Positions 23,901 through 37,189 of a stretch of DNA of 64,000 nt are shown piece by piece. The translations under genes were made by a program, and so were the position numbers. The stretch's first letter is position 1, and each line of letters starts with the position of its first letter. Below the pieces are notes generated by a model, which saw nothing but the letters and a program-made list of their open reading frames with translations, ran no database searches and was not told the origin of the DNA. The stretch is from Aquatica leii. Its lineage: Eukaryota; Arthropoda; Insecta; Coleoptera; Lampyridae. The stretch lies in the NCBI GenBank assembly GCA_035610365.1, contig CM069432.1:164422035-164486034 (forward strand). The letters are read 5' to 3'.

Positions 23901-24890
23901 ATGACGCAACCGGGTGCGAAGTTTGCTTAGTATTTGTCGACCTACCAGTTGATAGTGCAAAGGCTATCCGACAGGCTCAAGTGGAAGATCCTGACCTAAA
24001 AGGAATAATAGACGCTCTTGAGAATTCTCAACCGAATAAACTCGTTGCTCGCAGATGGAGTAAACGAGGTTACGTAATATTAAATGGTATACTGTACACC
24101 CAACAAGCCGTTCCCAAATCAGAAATTCCAACCGTACTGAAAGAAGTGCACGATTCACCTCTTGCCGGCCATAGAATGTCAAAAGTACAAGATTACTAAC
24201 CTGAAACCTCCAGGCCTAGTACAAACTCCAGTGCAAGCCCAACGACCTATTTGGCCCTTTACCTGAGGCAACAACCGGTGAGAAGTGGATATTTATCGTT
24301 GAAGATACGTCTCGCAGATGGACAGAACTTTTCTCACTTGAAACTGCAACAGCCAAAGCTTGTGCCCGATGTTTGATAGAAAAAGTACTACTACGATATG
24401 GTATATATATATGGTAATTTGTAAGCGATGTTATGCAAAAAGTTGCCTTAGTCCTAAACTTCAAACAGCAACTCATTCCTTTCTATTATCTTGCCGTTAA
24501 CCCAGTCAAACGTAAAAATCGAGATCTTAAAACGATCGTGTGCTTGTAGACACTCACGTATTGAGCAATGCCATAGCTTGACTAACATCAAAATTCGTAA
24601 CCCGACGTGATGGGCCTTATATAATCATCAAGGTAGTGAGCCCGACATCTTACCAGATCGCTACACCCGATACTTAAACGGTTCTGTTAGGGACAAATCA
24701 GGTATCAGCTCTAACCCCGTATGCTTCTCCTGCGGAGGACAAGACTATGCCATTACATCCCGTACAGAAAAAGGGACGACCTTCCAAATCCACTGCTGTG
24801 CCGAAGCAGAAGCTATGTGCCCATCCACCTACTAAGACTCCCGTCAGATCTTCGACGAGGGTCCCCAAGAAAAAAGTTTTCTACAAATAG
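23901..24890 (+). pseudogene. Gypsy integrase, with internal deletions
   Basis: The zinc-finger lead-in is open to VLKEVHDSPLAGH near 24170; the following His/Cys residues are lost in a deletion around 24190-24210. The core resumes with GEKWIFIVEDTSRRWTELF and ATAKACARCLIEKVLLRYG, then loses the TDNG segment near 24400-24425. NPVKRKNRDLKT precedes another deletion. The C-terminal part reads VDTHVLSNA, RRDGPYIIIKVVSPTSYQIA and QKKGRPSKSTAVP. Two of the DDE segments are damaged, so it is not functional. Confidence 0.88.
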
Positions 24891-25049
24891 ACACCCAACG
24901 TTCCATTGTACCCCATCCGAAGCCGTTGATGTGGTACAAAGGAAAAGAAATGTAACCCCACTGATTCCCGGAATGCCCCTGTCATATTATTATAGCCCAC
25001 TATATTACCGAATAGGTAATATAATATATACTAAGGTGTAAAGATGTTA

Positions 25050-28000
25050 TGTGTTGTGTTGTTTATGGTAAAATAAAGCTATTAAAACAAGTACAGCCCC
25101 CTTACAATATGCCCTTACATTGTTACAATATAACAAACTTCAGTGTTAGTACTAACACCATTGTTACCAGCTACTTAGATCTACTTGAGTTAAACTTCTT
25201 TCATTCGGTTAAAACATTTGTATTTAAACCACTGAATTTTTCTTATATATTAGTTAGTTAAGCATGTTGCCTTGTGTGTTTACTTTTATGCAACGAAGAT
25301 TTTACTGAATCCAGGCAAGGATACTGCACAACTTGTTCACATATTCAGATTGCGCTTTAGCTGAGCGGCAACAGCTGATAAGAGCTGTGCGTAGTCACCT
25401 ATTCCGCATATTCAGTACATAATTTAGTAATTTTTAAAAACATGTTTTAAATATTTTAAACATACAAAATTTGATATTCAATATGTATGATACCATACAT
25501 AATTTTGTTAGTAATTTCTTTGTTATAAATTTTTTTATTATTAAGTTTATATTTTCCAGTTTAAATTGATAGAAATTTTAGTTGCTTCATGCGTCTAGTA
25601 GTAATACAAAAAAGCACTTTAGAAGCGTGCAATGTAAATACATCGTTAATGCTGGAATATTAAAAATACATTACGTGTATGGATGGATGACAGTAAAAAT
25701 ATCCTAGATTACCTAATGGTATGTTAGTGCTATATGTATACACAAAGCTTATAATTTAATGTACATTTTTTGTTTTTTTTTTAAATGTATTCTAACAAGA
25801 AAAGTACTTTAAATGTGATTGATTAAGTATTTTATAAGTATCTGGTGTGATATGTTCATATTTAGAATGCTTCATGTAAACTATAATTTAAAATTTGTAC
25901 ATTTACACAAAACAACCGTATACTACAAAGTATTGGACTTTTTTAAATTATCGGTAAGGTTTTTCAAATTAATTAATTAATGTATCAAACAAATAAAACT
26001 TGATTTATTATTATTATGTAGAAGTTAACAAGTATACCCGACATAAAAAGTATTAAGCAGAATTAATAAAATATACAAACAGAAGGTTTTAAAACTATTG
26101 AATATGTAAAAATTTATAATACATATTTTGTTTTTGAATATTTTATAAAAGAGTCTCAATAATGTTTCTGATATCAAATTTAAGCGTTCAAAGTTAGAAA
26201 ATAGTTGTAATTTTAAGGCAAATTTAACTTACAAAAAAGCTATTTTTACGTACTAGGCTAAGAAAGTGTGACAAATTCTTATAATTAGTAATTTACACTA
26301 ATACTCCATATTCTTTTCTCACGTGCCATGTGTCATTTGTGTCAGTTCTAGTGTTATCAACGCAACGTAACAATAGTTTAAACATTTCCTTACATATTTG
26401 ATTGCTGCATAGCGATCTCTTTACTAACGTCCTCTTTACTAAATAAAAATAATTTGTTATTTTTTACTTAATACAAATACAGTTTTTCAATTAATATACA
26501 TACTTGTGTATATTATGTATTTATTTGTTAACTTGACAATGTTTTTAATTCTTAGTAATTACTTTTAATAAAGATTTATTGTGTTTTGAATAGAAAATTG
26601 TATGAAATCTGATACACATACGGTAAAACATGAACTGAAGTATCTTAAAATGTCTACTTGTTTTCAGATGTATGTTTATTTCAGGTACTTTAGCATTGAC
26701 AAAGTAACTTAATATGTTAACGATATATAACCAAAACCTACAAAATAAGTCTATAAAAAGTACTATACATTTCTCAAAAGTATTACTGGTAGTACTGTTT
26801 TCTGTTATCAATGCTATTATATCTCATCAATGTTTTTTTTTGCTGTTGGTAAAATGTTAATTTTGAGTTATCAGTACAAGATAACCTGCCATACTTTGAC
26901 ATATATTACGTTTAACCATGCATAACAAAATTACCTATTTTTCTATAATCGCACTATAGTATTTGGTAGATTGTAATTCAACAAACATTAAATGTAATTT
27001 AGGTTAATTTATTAAATTTCAGAAAACAATAATTATAATTCAGAAAGCATCAAATGCAAATTAAATTAACTGTTTGTAATTCAAAAAACGTGAAATGCCA
27101 ATCAAAATTTTAAAAACGTTTTTTGCAATGTGTATTACGTTTTTTAACTTATCTTTCTAAATCAACCAAATACTTTTTTTAACAAATTCTGTTAGTCATG
27201 ACATGTATAAATTATATCAAATAAAATAAATTTTATTTTAATTGGTAAATTAAACACAGCTAACGCAGAATTGTAACGTACCGCACAATACGAATACTAT
27301 CATTTTTTGTAGATTAGAGAAAATAGACACTTTTCGAATGATGTCAGTTCGCTGTCATTGTGTTTTACAGAAATTACTTTCTTTTTTCTAAAACTAAATT
27401 TTAGTCTTTAGTAATAAGGTATTATTTTTAAAGTTGTAAAAATAATTATTAAGCGTAACACACAAAAACATTGAAAAAAAAGTAAATAATTTAATAATTT
27501 CTTTGCAGTGAGAACAATAGCTAGTATCTTTTCGATATAACCCCAGCAAGAGCAAATAACAAATTTGTCTTTTTTTTAGAAGCGACTAATTACAACTTGT
27601 TTACTCAGCAACATTGATTTGCTTTTAGTACTACATTTCTCACACGTTTTGTAACAGCAATCGTAAATGTAGTGCGCTCGTAATTAACTAATTGTACGTT
27701 TCTTACTTGTGATGCTGTAACACAAACCTTTTGTGAAATGATTAATACACTGTTTCGTACATTTTTTTTTATTGTTTCTTAAAACTTACACAATTTTGGT
27801 AAATAAAATGTGTTGTGGTTTGACAACTTTGGTTTCAAACGCACTTGGCATCTGAAAGAAAATAAAGAAAAATATAATTCGTTTTAATTTTTTTTAAGTT
27901 GTCAGAATCATTGTCACAATAATTAAATAATAATTGTGTAATTAAAATAACGTTTTCTATAAAATATTTGTTTTTTAAAATTATTAATAATAACAGTTTT

Positions 28001-28128
28001 CAAAATCCAAAGGTAAGTTCAAGCAATAATTTATTAAAGGTTTCATTTTATTTCTAACCCTCAGAAGATATTTATATAATGTTCAGATAAAACTATACAA
28101 ATATTAAACAAGTTTTATAATAATGCTT
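25050..28128. other. A+T-rich DNA without a recognised gene
   Basis: 3 kb with chance frames only. 25050-25400 may include the gypsy 3' LTR. 26969-27100 contains a degenerate repeat built on GTAATTCA-AAA-CAT-AAATG. No splice-flanked coding block was identified. Confidence 0.55.
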
Positions 28129-28132
28129 TTAG

Positions 28133-28800
28133 ATGTCTGATTTTTCATTAACATTAACCAGTAGCGACTCGGAAAAAGAAGTTTCAAGAATTCGTTTCAT
28201 TCGAGACAGGAACGATGTATTTAAAACTTTTAAGGAACAGGATTCAAAAAACAGATTCCGATTTTCAAAAATAACAATAATGGAACTACAAAACTTTTTT
28301 GCAAACCAAATAGTTACAAAATGCATCGCTTCAATAAAACCCCATCCAATACATTGTAAACACATAAAAATTCAATTTCCAGGGAAGGCATAATGCTGAA
28401 CTGTTCAGAAATCAAAAGAGTATTTTGATATAAATGTGCAAATAGTTTGAAATGCTTCATTAAACATTATGAACATAACAGCACGATGGTCTGGCTCTAC
28501 ACATGATTTTAATGATTTTCCACTGTGCGCTAACTTGGAAAATTGGCAATGTATAAATTTCTTTCTACTAGGGGATAGCGGTTATCTATATAAAACATAT
28601 CTGCTAACACAGTTGTTGCCTCCATTAACGCCTGTAGAAGTAGCTTATAACGTTGTGCAACATGGAATGTCGTAGAGCAACGCTTTAGAATTTTAAAGAG
28701 ACGATTTCCATGTCTTATTTTAGGTTTAAGGAACTGAATTTCAACTACACTTAACATAATTGTAGCCTGTGCTGTTTTGCACAACATTGGACTTAATGAT
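28133..28800 (+). pseudogene. Harbinger (HARBI1-like) transposase pseudogene
   Basis: NDVFKTFKEQDSKNRFRFSK matches the N-terminal helical region. After a deletion of the middle, IHCKHIKIQFPG stands where the family has I-D-x-x-H-I: the first catalytic Asp is His here. A frameshift near 28385 leads to AELFRNQKEYFDINVQ, then ITARWSGSTHDFNDF, LLGDSGYLYKTYLLT (second Asp, kept), TPVEVAYN, ERRFRILKRRFPCL (catalytic Glu, kept) and IIVACAVLHNIGLNDD. Stops near 28450 and 28674 and the lost Asp make it inactive. Confidence 0.9.
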
Positions 28801-28949
28801 GACATAATCCAAGGGACATACATAAACAATAACAAATAGATAAAGGAATATAGATAGAGTAGTCAGAGATCAAATTATATTAACAGTTTTCAATAATCAA
28901 GTACCATAAGAATAACTACATTATAAAAATTGATTTATATTTAAAAATA

Positions 28950-29282
28950 TTATTTGTTTAGTTTTGATCTTTGATTATGAATTAGATTTAAATTTACTTT
29001 TTTAATTTTTACATATAACACATGTAAAATTTTTTTTGAGTGCAATTCAAATTTGGATAGCTTTAGTTTTTGTAAATAATATTTTTTCTTAAATAAACTG
29101 GTTGAATTTCTGGTTAAATTTTTTTGGTTTTTGTTTTTTAATAGTCTTTGAGATTGGAGATTATTTGGGATAGTTGGTGTTTGGATTGTGGAAGTTAAGA
29201 GAAAATAATTTGTTTGACTTGTGGAAAGTACTGGAGTAGCAAAACTTGGATCTAGGGATGGCTGCTCTAAAGTTGTATCCAA
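28950..29282 (-). CDS. Possible Harbinger accessory protein C-terminal part
   Basis: A 110-codon minus-strand frame. The first ~45 residues are Ser/Thr/Pro-rich; residues 50-105 form a Lys/Leu-rich helical tail. That is the general shape of the C-terminal half of Myb/SANT-like proteins encoded with Harbinger transposases. The Myb/SANT helices themselves are absent, and no conserved motif proves it. Judged mainly on position, convergent with the transposase relic. A chance frame is the alternative. Confidence 0.35.
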   Translation of the reverse strand: MDTTLEQPSLDPSFATPVLSTSQTNYFLLTSTIQTPTIPNNLQSQRLLKNKNQKNLTRNSTSLFKKKYYLQKLKLSKFELHSKKILHVLYVKIKKVNLNLIHNQRSKLNK

Positions 29283-30109
29283 ATCTCATAGAAAAGATTG
29301 AATTACACTCAAGAACTATAGTTCTTGTGTTCACATAATAACAAAAATACCAAAGTATATGGCCGCATGATCGTAATCATTACAAAGTAGTTTCACCTGA
29401 TTAGCAAACAGTGCTAAGATCTACTTGTCAGCACGAGTAGTAGAAGAAACCTAAACTCCACCACCTCCCAAATAATAAAGTGTTTTATAATTCTTAAGTT
29501 AGAAAACTTTTCAATTTTATTGTAGTTATGTTGTTGCTCTCTAAATGTAAAATGGTTCTATTAAAGTTGTCTGAAAGATTATTTTGTTATCTATTCAAAA
29601 TTGTTTTTTAAATCGACGTTTAAAATGTTCTTACAACAAAATTATAGAACTGCTTATGAGTATAAAAGTGTTTTGTAAACGTTTATATAATATTGGTTAT
29701 AAGACATTCACCCCTTACAAATATTAATTGATTTATAATAGCTATGTAGCTATGTCATTTATCACTTTAGAACTGTTTTATACAACTGTTTTAATAAACT
29801 ATGTGACTACGTTATATAATTGTTGTATTAGTAATATTATATAACAATTTTGGTTTCTGCATCAAATTACTCATAACAAAAGTTCCAATATAACTGTTAA
29901 TTAAAAGGACACAAACCCTCAGTTATAAAATAAGAGAAAAGCAGTTATACAGCAATATTGTTATTAAAGCGCAAAATTATTGTGTTAAATATAGTTCACT
30001 CTTTTTTTTAATATTGTTAAAAACATTATGTAACACTTCCAGTGTAATACTGTTAACAGCTTCTGTAATCGCATTTCATCTAAAGTATGTAGATGCTGTG
30101 AATGTAGGT
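29283..30109. other. A+T-rich gap between Harbinger and mariner relics
   Basis: No gene seen. Several GTTTTATAA/TTATATAA stretches (29640-29850) resemble those at 31310-31600 and may be remnants of one short repeat family. Confidence 0.4.
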
Positions 30110-30520
30110 ACTTAATTTTTTAAAAAACCAAACATAAAAAAGTCCAGGGGGTTAAATCGGGTGATCATGGAGGTCATCTATTTTCACTTATCAATCGGTC
30201 ATCAAAGAACTGTCATAAATAATTTAATGTAATTCTAGCAGTGCGAGCGGTGGCCCCATCATGATGAAAATAACAATGCTCTAATTTATCATCATGTAGT
30301 TCATTAATAAACGGGTCCAAAATTAATTCTCTATAAGTGTTTGCATTAATATTTTCATTTAAAAAAATCGGGCCAATGATCCTACGTCGTGATATCGCCA
30401 TACGTCATTGGGAAATTGCTCGTGAAACTGTTCGTAGCAATTTTGGTAGGAATAATCCCACGTTCCTTGTTCATTACGAATTCCCGAACAAAAATAAAGC
30501 TCAATAATAAAGGTATGGTG
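30110..30520 (-). pseudogene. mariner-type transposase fragment
   Basis: The 62-codon core at 30213-30401 reads GPIFLNENINANTYRELILD, then YFHHDGATARTA, the segment with the second catalytic Asp. Downstream on the minus strand, after a stop, FFDDRLISENR and SPDLTP follow, and PLDFFMFGFLK appears only in another frame, showing a one-base loss around the third catalytic residue. Upstream, an ERGIIPTKI reading can be traced to about 30480 with shifts. No terminal repeats were found. It belongs to the DDE_3 transposases of the Tc1/mariner group common in insects. Confidence 0.85.
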
Positions 30521-33500
30521 TTATTTCCAATAATCTAAAAAGATCTGATGAATCAACGCTGTAAAATCAAAGTTACTAGTTTGACGGCGCGCCAAATTCA
30601 AACGCTCGTCAATTGTTTACGAACACAGTGTATGTGATTTGCCTGCTGGACTATTTTCATTAACTTTTTATTACTAAATACGCGATTAAAAATTCATTAA
30701 AATATAATCACATTTGTAAAATACGATGCTGTCGTGTTAATTTTTACATAAACTAAGGTAATTAAATTTGAACATTTTATAAGTTTTCTATATGCATCAT
30801 AATTGTTGTAAATTTGGTAATAAAAATGTTCTATTAAAAAAGGACCATTTTGAAAATGTACTCGCGTATATTTACATGGCCGCCATTCTCGAGGAACATG
30901 AAATTAACTTATATTTCACTACTTTGACGACAAAAACATATCTATTAAAGCTTCTTATACTTGTATCTATCTACTATTGTGGTTTTATGATAAAAAATTG
31001 AAATTTAAACTTTTTGTTTTTTATCTGATTTTTAAATTTTTGTTTAAATACTCATTAAACCTGCGGCGCACTTAAAATTTCGACTTATCTACTACATAAT
31101 TGACAGTAACATTTCCTTTGTAGCAAAAAACGACGTCCGTGTAGATTCATTTCATTAAATTTCGTGAAAATAATAGATACTTTTATACGTTGCCATTTTT
31201 CATGAAACAGCCATCAGTTTTAGTTTTAGTTAATAGGAATAATTAAGTTCCGAAAAGTAGTACTTAATAACTGTTTGATTTAATTGAAGCTGCTTTACAC
31301 TACAAAAATGTTTTGTAACTTCATCAAAACTATTGTACTAAAGAGCCAACCAACTATAAAATATACATGAAACTGTTTTGTAATTGATATATAACGTTTA
31401 CGTAACTATCCCATAACAATGTTTTGTTGGCTTTATAAAACACGTTAAAAAACAAATATGTTTTATAAATCTGTGCCCATTTTGCATTTATAGCTACTGT
31501 AAGAACGTTTTAGTTACGTTCTTAGGACAAAAGGTGTTTTATAAATTTTGTTTTGTAAACATTCTCTCAAACGTTATAAAATATAAAATTGTTACTTGGG
31601 CTGTCTTAAAGGATTCTTTTTAAACAAATTTATAATAATGTTAAATAAGAATTTAATAAAACTCTCGTCAACCTTATCACGGCTGTTATTAATATGAGCA
31701 GTTGTAAGCGTTTTTTTACGGATGTTATTTTTTTCTAACAATGTTTTTCTCTACAATTTAAAATTTTTATATGAAATTATAAAAAAATGTAATATTCAAT
31801 ACATTATCTGATGCAACTTTTATGCGTGATACCCAGTTCAAGTTGTGGTATAATATCTTCAACTGCTTCCATGTTCTTAGTCCTGTTTGGTTCTGACAAT
31901 TGAAATAATTCTCAACTCTTTGTCATGTGTTAATTTTGTTAATACAGGAATTTTTGTTTCTTTATTTTTAAGAAAATAAGAGTACTTAAATAGAAGGAAT
32001 ATAGGAATATATAGAGTACCAGCACATAGGAGTATAGGTAAGCAGTAGTAACATAATAAACCAAAGAGCTAACAACCACCTAATTAAATTATGTATAAAA
32101 ATCATTTATTTATGGTACGTGATGTCACAGAAGATAGCTGGGATAGCTAAATATGTTAATCACAAAATAACTACTATTATTATTGTCAATGTATTTTTAG
32201 TATTACGTCATACTTGTCTTACAAAATAATGGCTTGTTATCCTAGTTGAATTCATGATATAAACTTTTAAATAACATTATATGTTCATTAAACAAGGTTT
32301 TTCTATTTTAAAAGTGCTAAATTCTAATAAATACAGTAAAACGCATCTACATATTTATAATAAACAATATTTATTTACTCACTACATGTGTACTTACTTT
32401 TTCATGATATCTAAAAGGATAATCTTTTCATGGGGCAAATAATTTTTTCGGTTTATTTTACCCCTTGATTTTATTAACGGATTCAACGGACGCTAAAAAA
32501 CCGGCAAGGTAAATGTCAAATAAATAAATACTCTAACATAAACTAATTTAATTTTAAGAAACAAGGGGAAATCCGCTGTTGGCAGATTGTGTCACCAAGT
32601 TTACGCACTTGATTAGTAATCAGCTGACAACCATTTTGATTTGCTTTGTGCAACTAAAATAAAATCTGACCACTTGTCACATTTTAATCACTGATTATAT
32701 AATTACTAGTTATTTCTAGTTTTGTGCAACCATAGTGTTTAATTCACTGTTTTAAGAAATGTCGCTTACTAGCTAAAACACAAACCTCCAGATTTAGGGG
32801 TAAATTGTTAGTTACTCGCCTAAATAATTGCACATTGTGTCTAATTGCATTTTCTGCACCAAAAAATTGATTTTGCAGCTCTTGCCTATTAGTTATAAAA
32901 TTTTGTACCACTACACCTTTTATATATTACACCAACACAGCTTCAGAGGTTAATATCTAAACTACGTTGGTCAGCGTCATGAGTCGTTTTTTCGAATCCA
33001 ACGAACGGTAAAAATTGTATTTCAAACATTGCAAACAGGGTAACGCCGCAAGAAAGCCGTATTGTCCTGCAAATTTAAGATTAAGTATATAAAAGTTAAG
33101 CATAAGATAGTATAAAAAAATATAAATAAAAATAAACAAATAAAGTAATGTTTACATATTTGTTTTATATAGTAATTATTTGCAACCTTTTTAGAAAGGT
33201 TGGTGTTTACGTACAGTATTTGCAAAATCACATGTCTTCATTATTACAGCTACGTGATTTAGGTTTGATAACTTTCAGTTCTAAAAACTATTTTCTAAAC
33301 TATAGCTAAAAAAATAACTATGCTGCCATTGAAAAATTAATACAAATTTATTTTTTATTAAGTTACATATATGTAGGTACATACTTTGATATTCCAGTCC
33401 GAATAATTTTCTTTGGTCATTTTGAAATTAGTGTTGTAGCGCCAAATTTAATTTCTTTTAGTTGAATGCACAACAAATCGATCATTTTAACTGTTACTTA

Positions 33501-34029
33501 GATATAATTGATATGTAATTTCGTTATCTGTTTAAACTGACCACATTTGCAAAGTAATTTAAATGGTTTTATCATGTTAATTATTGTTTGTTATTGATTG
33601 AAAAAAATTCTGACGATTCAATAAATTTTTAAACTACAATTTTCTTATCGGAAAATAATGTTTTGTTATTTAGTCTAGTCTGTATTATTGGTATTATTTG
33701 AGTTTTTAATTCATTACACCATCCAGCTAACAATACGAATATTAATATACATATAAATTGAGTAATGACATTATTTTTTTCACTAGATTTTTAGATAAAA
33801 GAAATTGTTTATTATAAGAGTAATTGTTTTTATTGCACTCAAGTATTGCATTCGTAAATCCTTGACCTTTATTTATCGTAAAAGATGTAAATACAAAAGA
33901 ATTCTAAATATAACTTAACTTAACGATTAACTACCGCCATATTCTTATGTGTGGAAAAAAACGAATCTAAACACGGAGCTGACATATGCAGACAATATAT
34001 TTATGCAAATCAGTCGTCATTTCTTACAG
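30521..34029. other. A+T-rich DNA without a recognised gene
   Basis: 3.5 kb, chance frames only. 31310-31600 holds several TTTTATAA/AACGTTTTA motifs suggestive of worn MITE DNA but without a clear pair of inverted ends. Confidence 0.5.
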
Positions 34030-34160
34030 AGGCGGGTGCCAGTACTAAAACACAGTGTAGTGGCGAAGATGAAATGTTTTCGGAAGTAGTTGAAGAAAAT
34101 TTACGTTTATTGTCACAACATACTGGACATGCTAGAAAACAAAAATTAAAAACAATTTTG
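34030..34160 (+). other. Candidate internal exon (131 bp), host gene unknown
   Basis: Preceded by a pyrimidine-rich acceptor (TCATTTCTTACAG ending 34029) and followed by TTTTG|GTAAAT at the 3' end. The open frame between encodes about 43 residues, with GEDEMFSEVVEENLRLLSQ and GHARKQKLKTIL, and is less A/T-biased than its surroundings, as expected of coding DNA. No partner exons were identified and the family is unrecognised. Confidence 0.3.
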
Positions 34161-37100
34161 GTAAATTTTATTAAAGCATCTACATTTTGACCAACACTTC
34201 CAAATCGTATCTGCATTTACTACTAGCATCTTACCTGCACGGACTAATTTCTACCTTTTCCAGGAAGGTATAACCGCATCTTCAGACAGTTTAACGTCAA
34301 CACTTTTCTTACGTCGCAGTTTTCTAATTTACTTACTTTTTCGAAAACGCTTTCTGCGGTAGACGACAAATGCTATATTGCATTTAGGAATTTTGTTATT
34401 TGTAGTAAATTATTACCTGTGTTTTGATTTTTTTAATAGATTTAATATTTTTTTACAAAGGCTTAATAAATACTTTTGAATAGTAATTAAGTGGTAGAGA
34501 GAATATTAACTTTACTTACCTCAAAATTATAGCTAACATTTTTACGCTAGGTATGGCAAGTTGTGTATCTGCAATTTTATTTGATTTGATATGATAAAAT
34601 TGTTGCTAGCTTGTTAAATAATCAAATACTCATTCAAAAATAGTTAACTTTTTTTTTCAAAATTTCGAAAAAGTTGTTGCAAATCTTCCGTATTGGAATC
34701 TTAAGTTAGTGAATGGATATACCCAGTTTCCCTTTTTTTCTTTAAAAGAACTTGTATTTCCGATTAATTAAGTTTTTTTATTAGCGAATCTGCGCTCAAC
34801 TTTTAACGCATTGCAAACGCGAGAGTAGAGACGTAAGTGTACATTTTGTATGCGTCAAACGGACGTCAGTAAAATGCAAATGTGCATCGGGCCTTAATAT
34901 CAATAAGCTTAAGATGTAGTGGGAGTATTATACAAGCTACACCAGTGCTAAAATTAGTCAATATCTAGATTTTTGTAATGTATACATTTGTGAACTCGCA
35001 AGTTTGAATAAATGGGAATTAATAATAACACAGTTTATTTTTATTTAATGATATGAATTGGTTATTCTTATTCAAAAAGAAACAAATTAACCGACACAAT
35101 TAACAAATTACACACACTAGGTGTTGATATTATTTTTTGTTTATAAAGAGATTCAGCAAGTTAAAATACCTGTAAGTTAACAATCGGTTCCTACTAACAG
35201 AGTGGTTCTTTACACTTTAAAGTCTACCAAACGCTACGTAACTAAAAGAATTTAATATCTAAAACTTGTTAAAGCTTTAGTTATGTAAAGTTTTTGTAAT
35301 ATTATAATTAAGACTGTTAAAAAAATTGGAACAAACTGTTTTAATACTTTGTAAATTTTTGTAGTTAAAATTGTAAAACATAATTCATGCAAAATATATT
35401 ATTTCAAATTACATTCAGTTAAACACTTTGTTTTTGTGGTTTAAGGCAACCTTGTATTTTTATTACTAATATAAATTCTAAAAGCTTAGTTAGCGTTTTC
35501 TAACCAGAAATATTGCTTGTAGCGTAAAACGTGCATTAGTTTATTATCGTTTTCCGCTAGTTGTTTGTTAGACAGATATTACATCAACATATTACTAGTT
35601 ATATTAACTTTATAGAATAATTATCTTGAATTCATTAACATTTTAATGCATGCACAAATAGGTTAGAGCAAAAACCACATTAATCCTAAAATTTAAATCG
35701 TTGATTCATATGTGTATTATTTTTATACAAAATGAGATTAGTATTACATGCATATTAGATTTTGACGTAATCACCGAACACAATTAGAAAACCGATAAAA
35801 AAATTCAATGTGACGTTCTGATGCAAGTTTATCTCTTTGCGCCAATAACGTTTGTTGTATGTGTACGCGTTTTGTGCAAACATCAAGTTCGCATACTTTA
35901 TTATATTATATTGTTTGAATTTATGCAAATCAAAGTATATTTTGTTTACTCTTAACCGTAACTTAATTTTAGAAACAATGATAATCAGTTACATCTTTAT
36001 TTATGTGTAAATTATACTAAATTTTAGATTTATATTAATACATACATTTATATACTTTTGCATACACAATTTAATTAAGTTTTTAATTGTTTTTCTTGTT
36101 GATGATGCGCTAATTTATTAGAATTGCCGTGTTTAAAGGTTTTTAAAATAGTTAAAAAAACTTTTATTATAGAATGTTTTATTTTTGATGTTTTATTAGT
36201 ATAAATAAAAAAACTATTGAATAACGTACCTGGTTTATAACGTAATATGTTACCAAACCAGAAAAGATATTAAACACTACTATTCATTATGTATTTTTAA
36301 TCTATGGAATAGTTTACATATTAGATAACAACATTATTCAAATAGTGAACTTGAACATGGAAATACTTAGTAATATAAATAACCACTATTTTTTTAAATG
36401 TAGTATACTAAATGAAAGACATACAAGTACATATCTTAACTATTCTTTGTTAAAAAGCTATTTCTATAAACTCGTGGTATACCTACTGTTACTCAAAGTT
36501 CTTCATATTGTCAATATAGTTCTGATAGCCAATGAAACTCAAACTTAATACTTTTACCGAGCTTATCTTAGACTAAGATTAACGTTAGCATTTTATTAAT
36601 AGATTTTTTAATGAACTGTAATCTTTAGTTTGTTATAAATTAAAATCAATTGTTACACGCAAAAGATGTTAAAAAAATGCCTAAATAAGGTAACATAAAT
36701 AAAGAAATTGTCGGTGCTCAGTGAAGACGGGCGTAGGTCACACTAGAACAAATCCGTAATTGATTAGAAAACTTAAAACGTTACATCACATTAAAACAAA
36801 AGTCCAAATCAAAAGGGCACCAAGAAGGTTTATAGTTTAAAAAGGGGATTTTGGACTTTGCCAACCAAAAACCCGTTCTTGTTGAATACACTCTAAATGG
36901 GATTTACCTTATTGTACTAAAATCTGAAATTATTTAAATTTTCAAAAAAAAGCGCAAAACAACAAAATAAAAATTTTGTTACATTTTAACTATTTAACAT
37001 TTATTTAAATTAATTAGCGAACAAAATCAAAAATTAAAAAAATGAATAAGTTAAATTCAAATAAGAACGCAAAAGTAGAATAAAGAAAAAAAAATAAATT

Positions 37101-37189
37101 AAAATTAACCCAAGTTACAATATGGAAATTACAAATGAATTGCCACACTGTATAATTCGTTTAAGTATCATAAATAAAACATTTTCAAT
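34161..37189. other. A+T-rich DNA without a recognised gene
   Basis: 3 kb with no feature I can support. The 67-codon frame at 36345-36548 has the composition of chance A+T-rich sequence. Confidence 0.5.

Larger units (their letters stand above)
19859..25040 (+). mobile_element. Ty3/gypsy retrotransposon remnant with nested LTR insertion
   Basis: Gag, zinc knuckle, protease, reverse transcriptase, RNase H and integrase appear in order on the plus strand across 19905-24880, all broken by stops, frameshifts and small deletions. A 1453-bp LTR-like insertion (21027-22479) separates protease from RT. Spliced across it, the domain order is that of a standard gypsy gag-pol. A TG-rich stretch after 25045 could begin a 3' LTR, but no matching 5' LTR was found. 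It is the most complete element in the window, and inactive. Confidence 0.9.
28133..29282. mobile_element. PIF/Harbinger transposon relic
   Basis: A broken Harbinger transposase on the plus strand (28133-28800) faces a minus-strand open frame (28950-29282) that may be the family's second, DNA-binding protein. Convergent transposase and accessory genes are the normal Harbinger plan. Terminal inverted repeats and a 3-bp target duplication were not identified, so the element's limits are only those of the coding pieces. Confidence 0.7.

Noticed and set aside
28530..28835. Minus-strand ORF of 101 codons
   Set aside because: Lies opposite the recognisable Harbinger transposase; a shadow frame.
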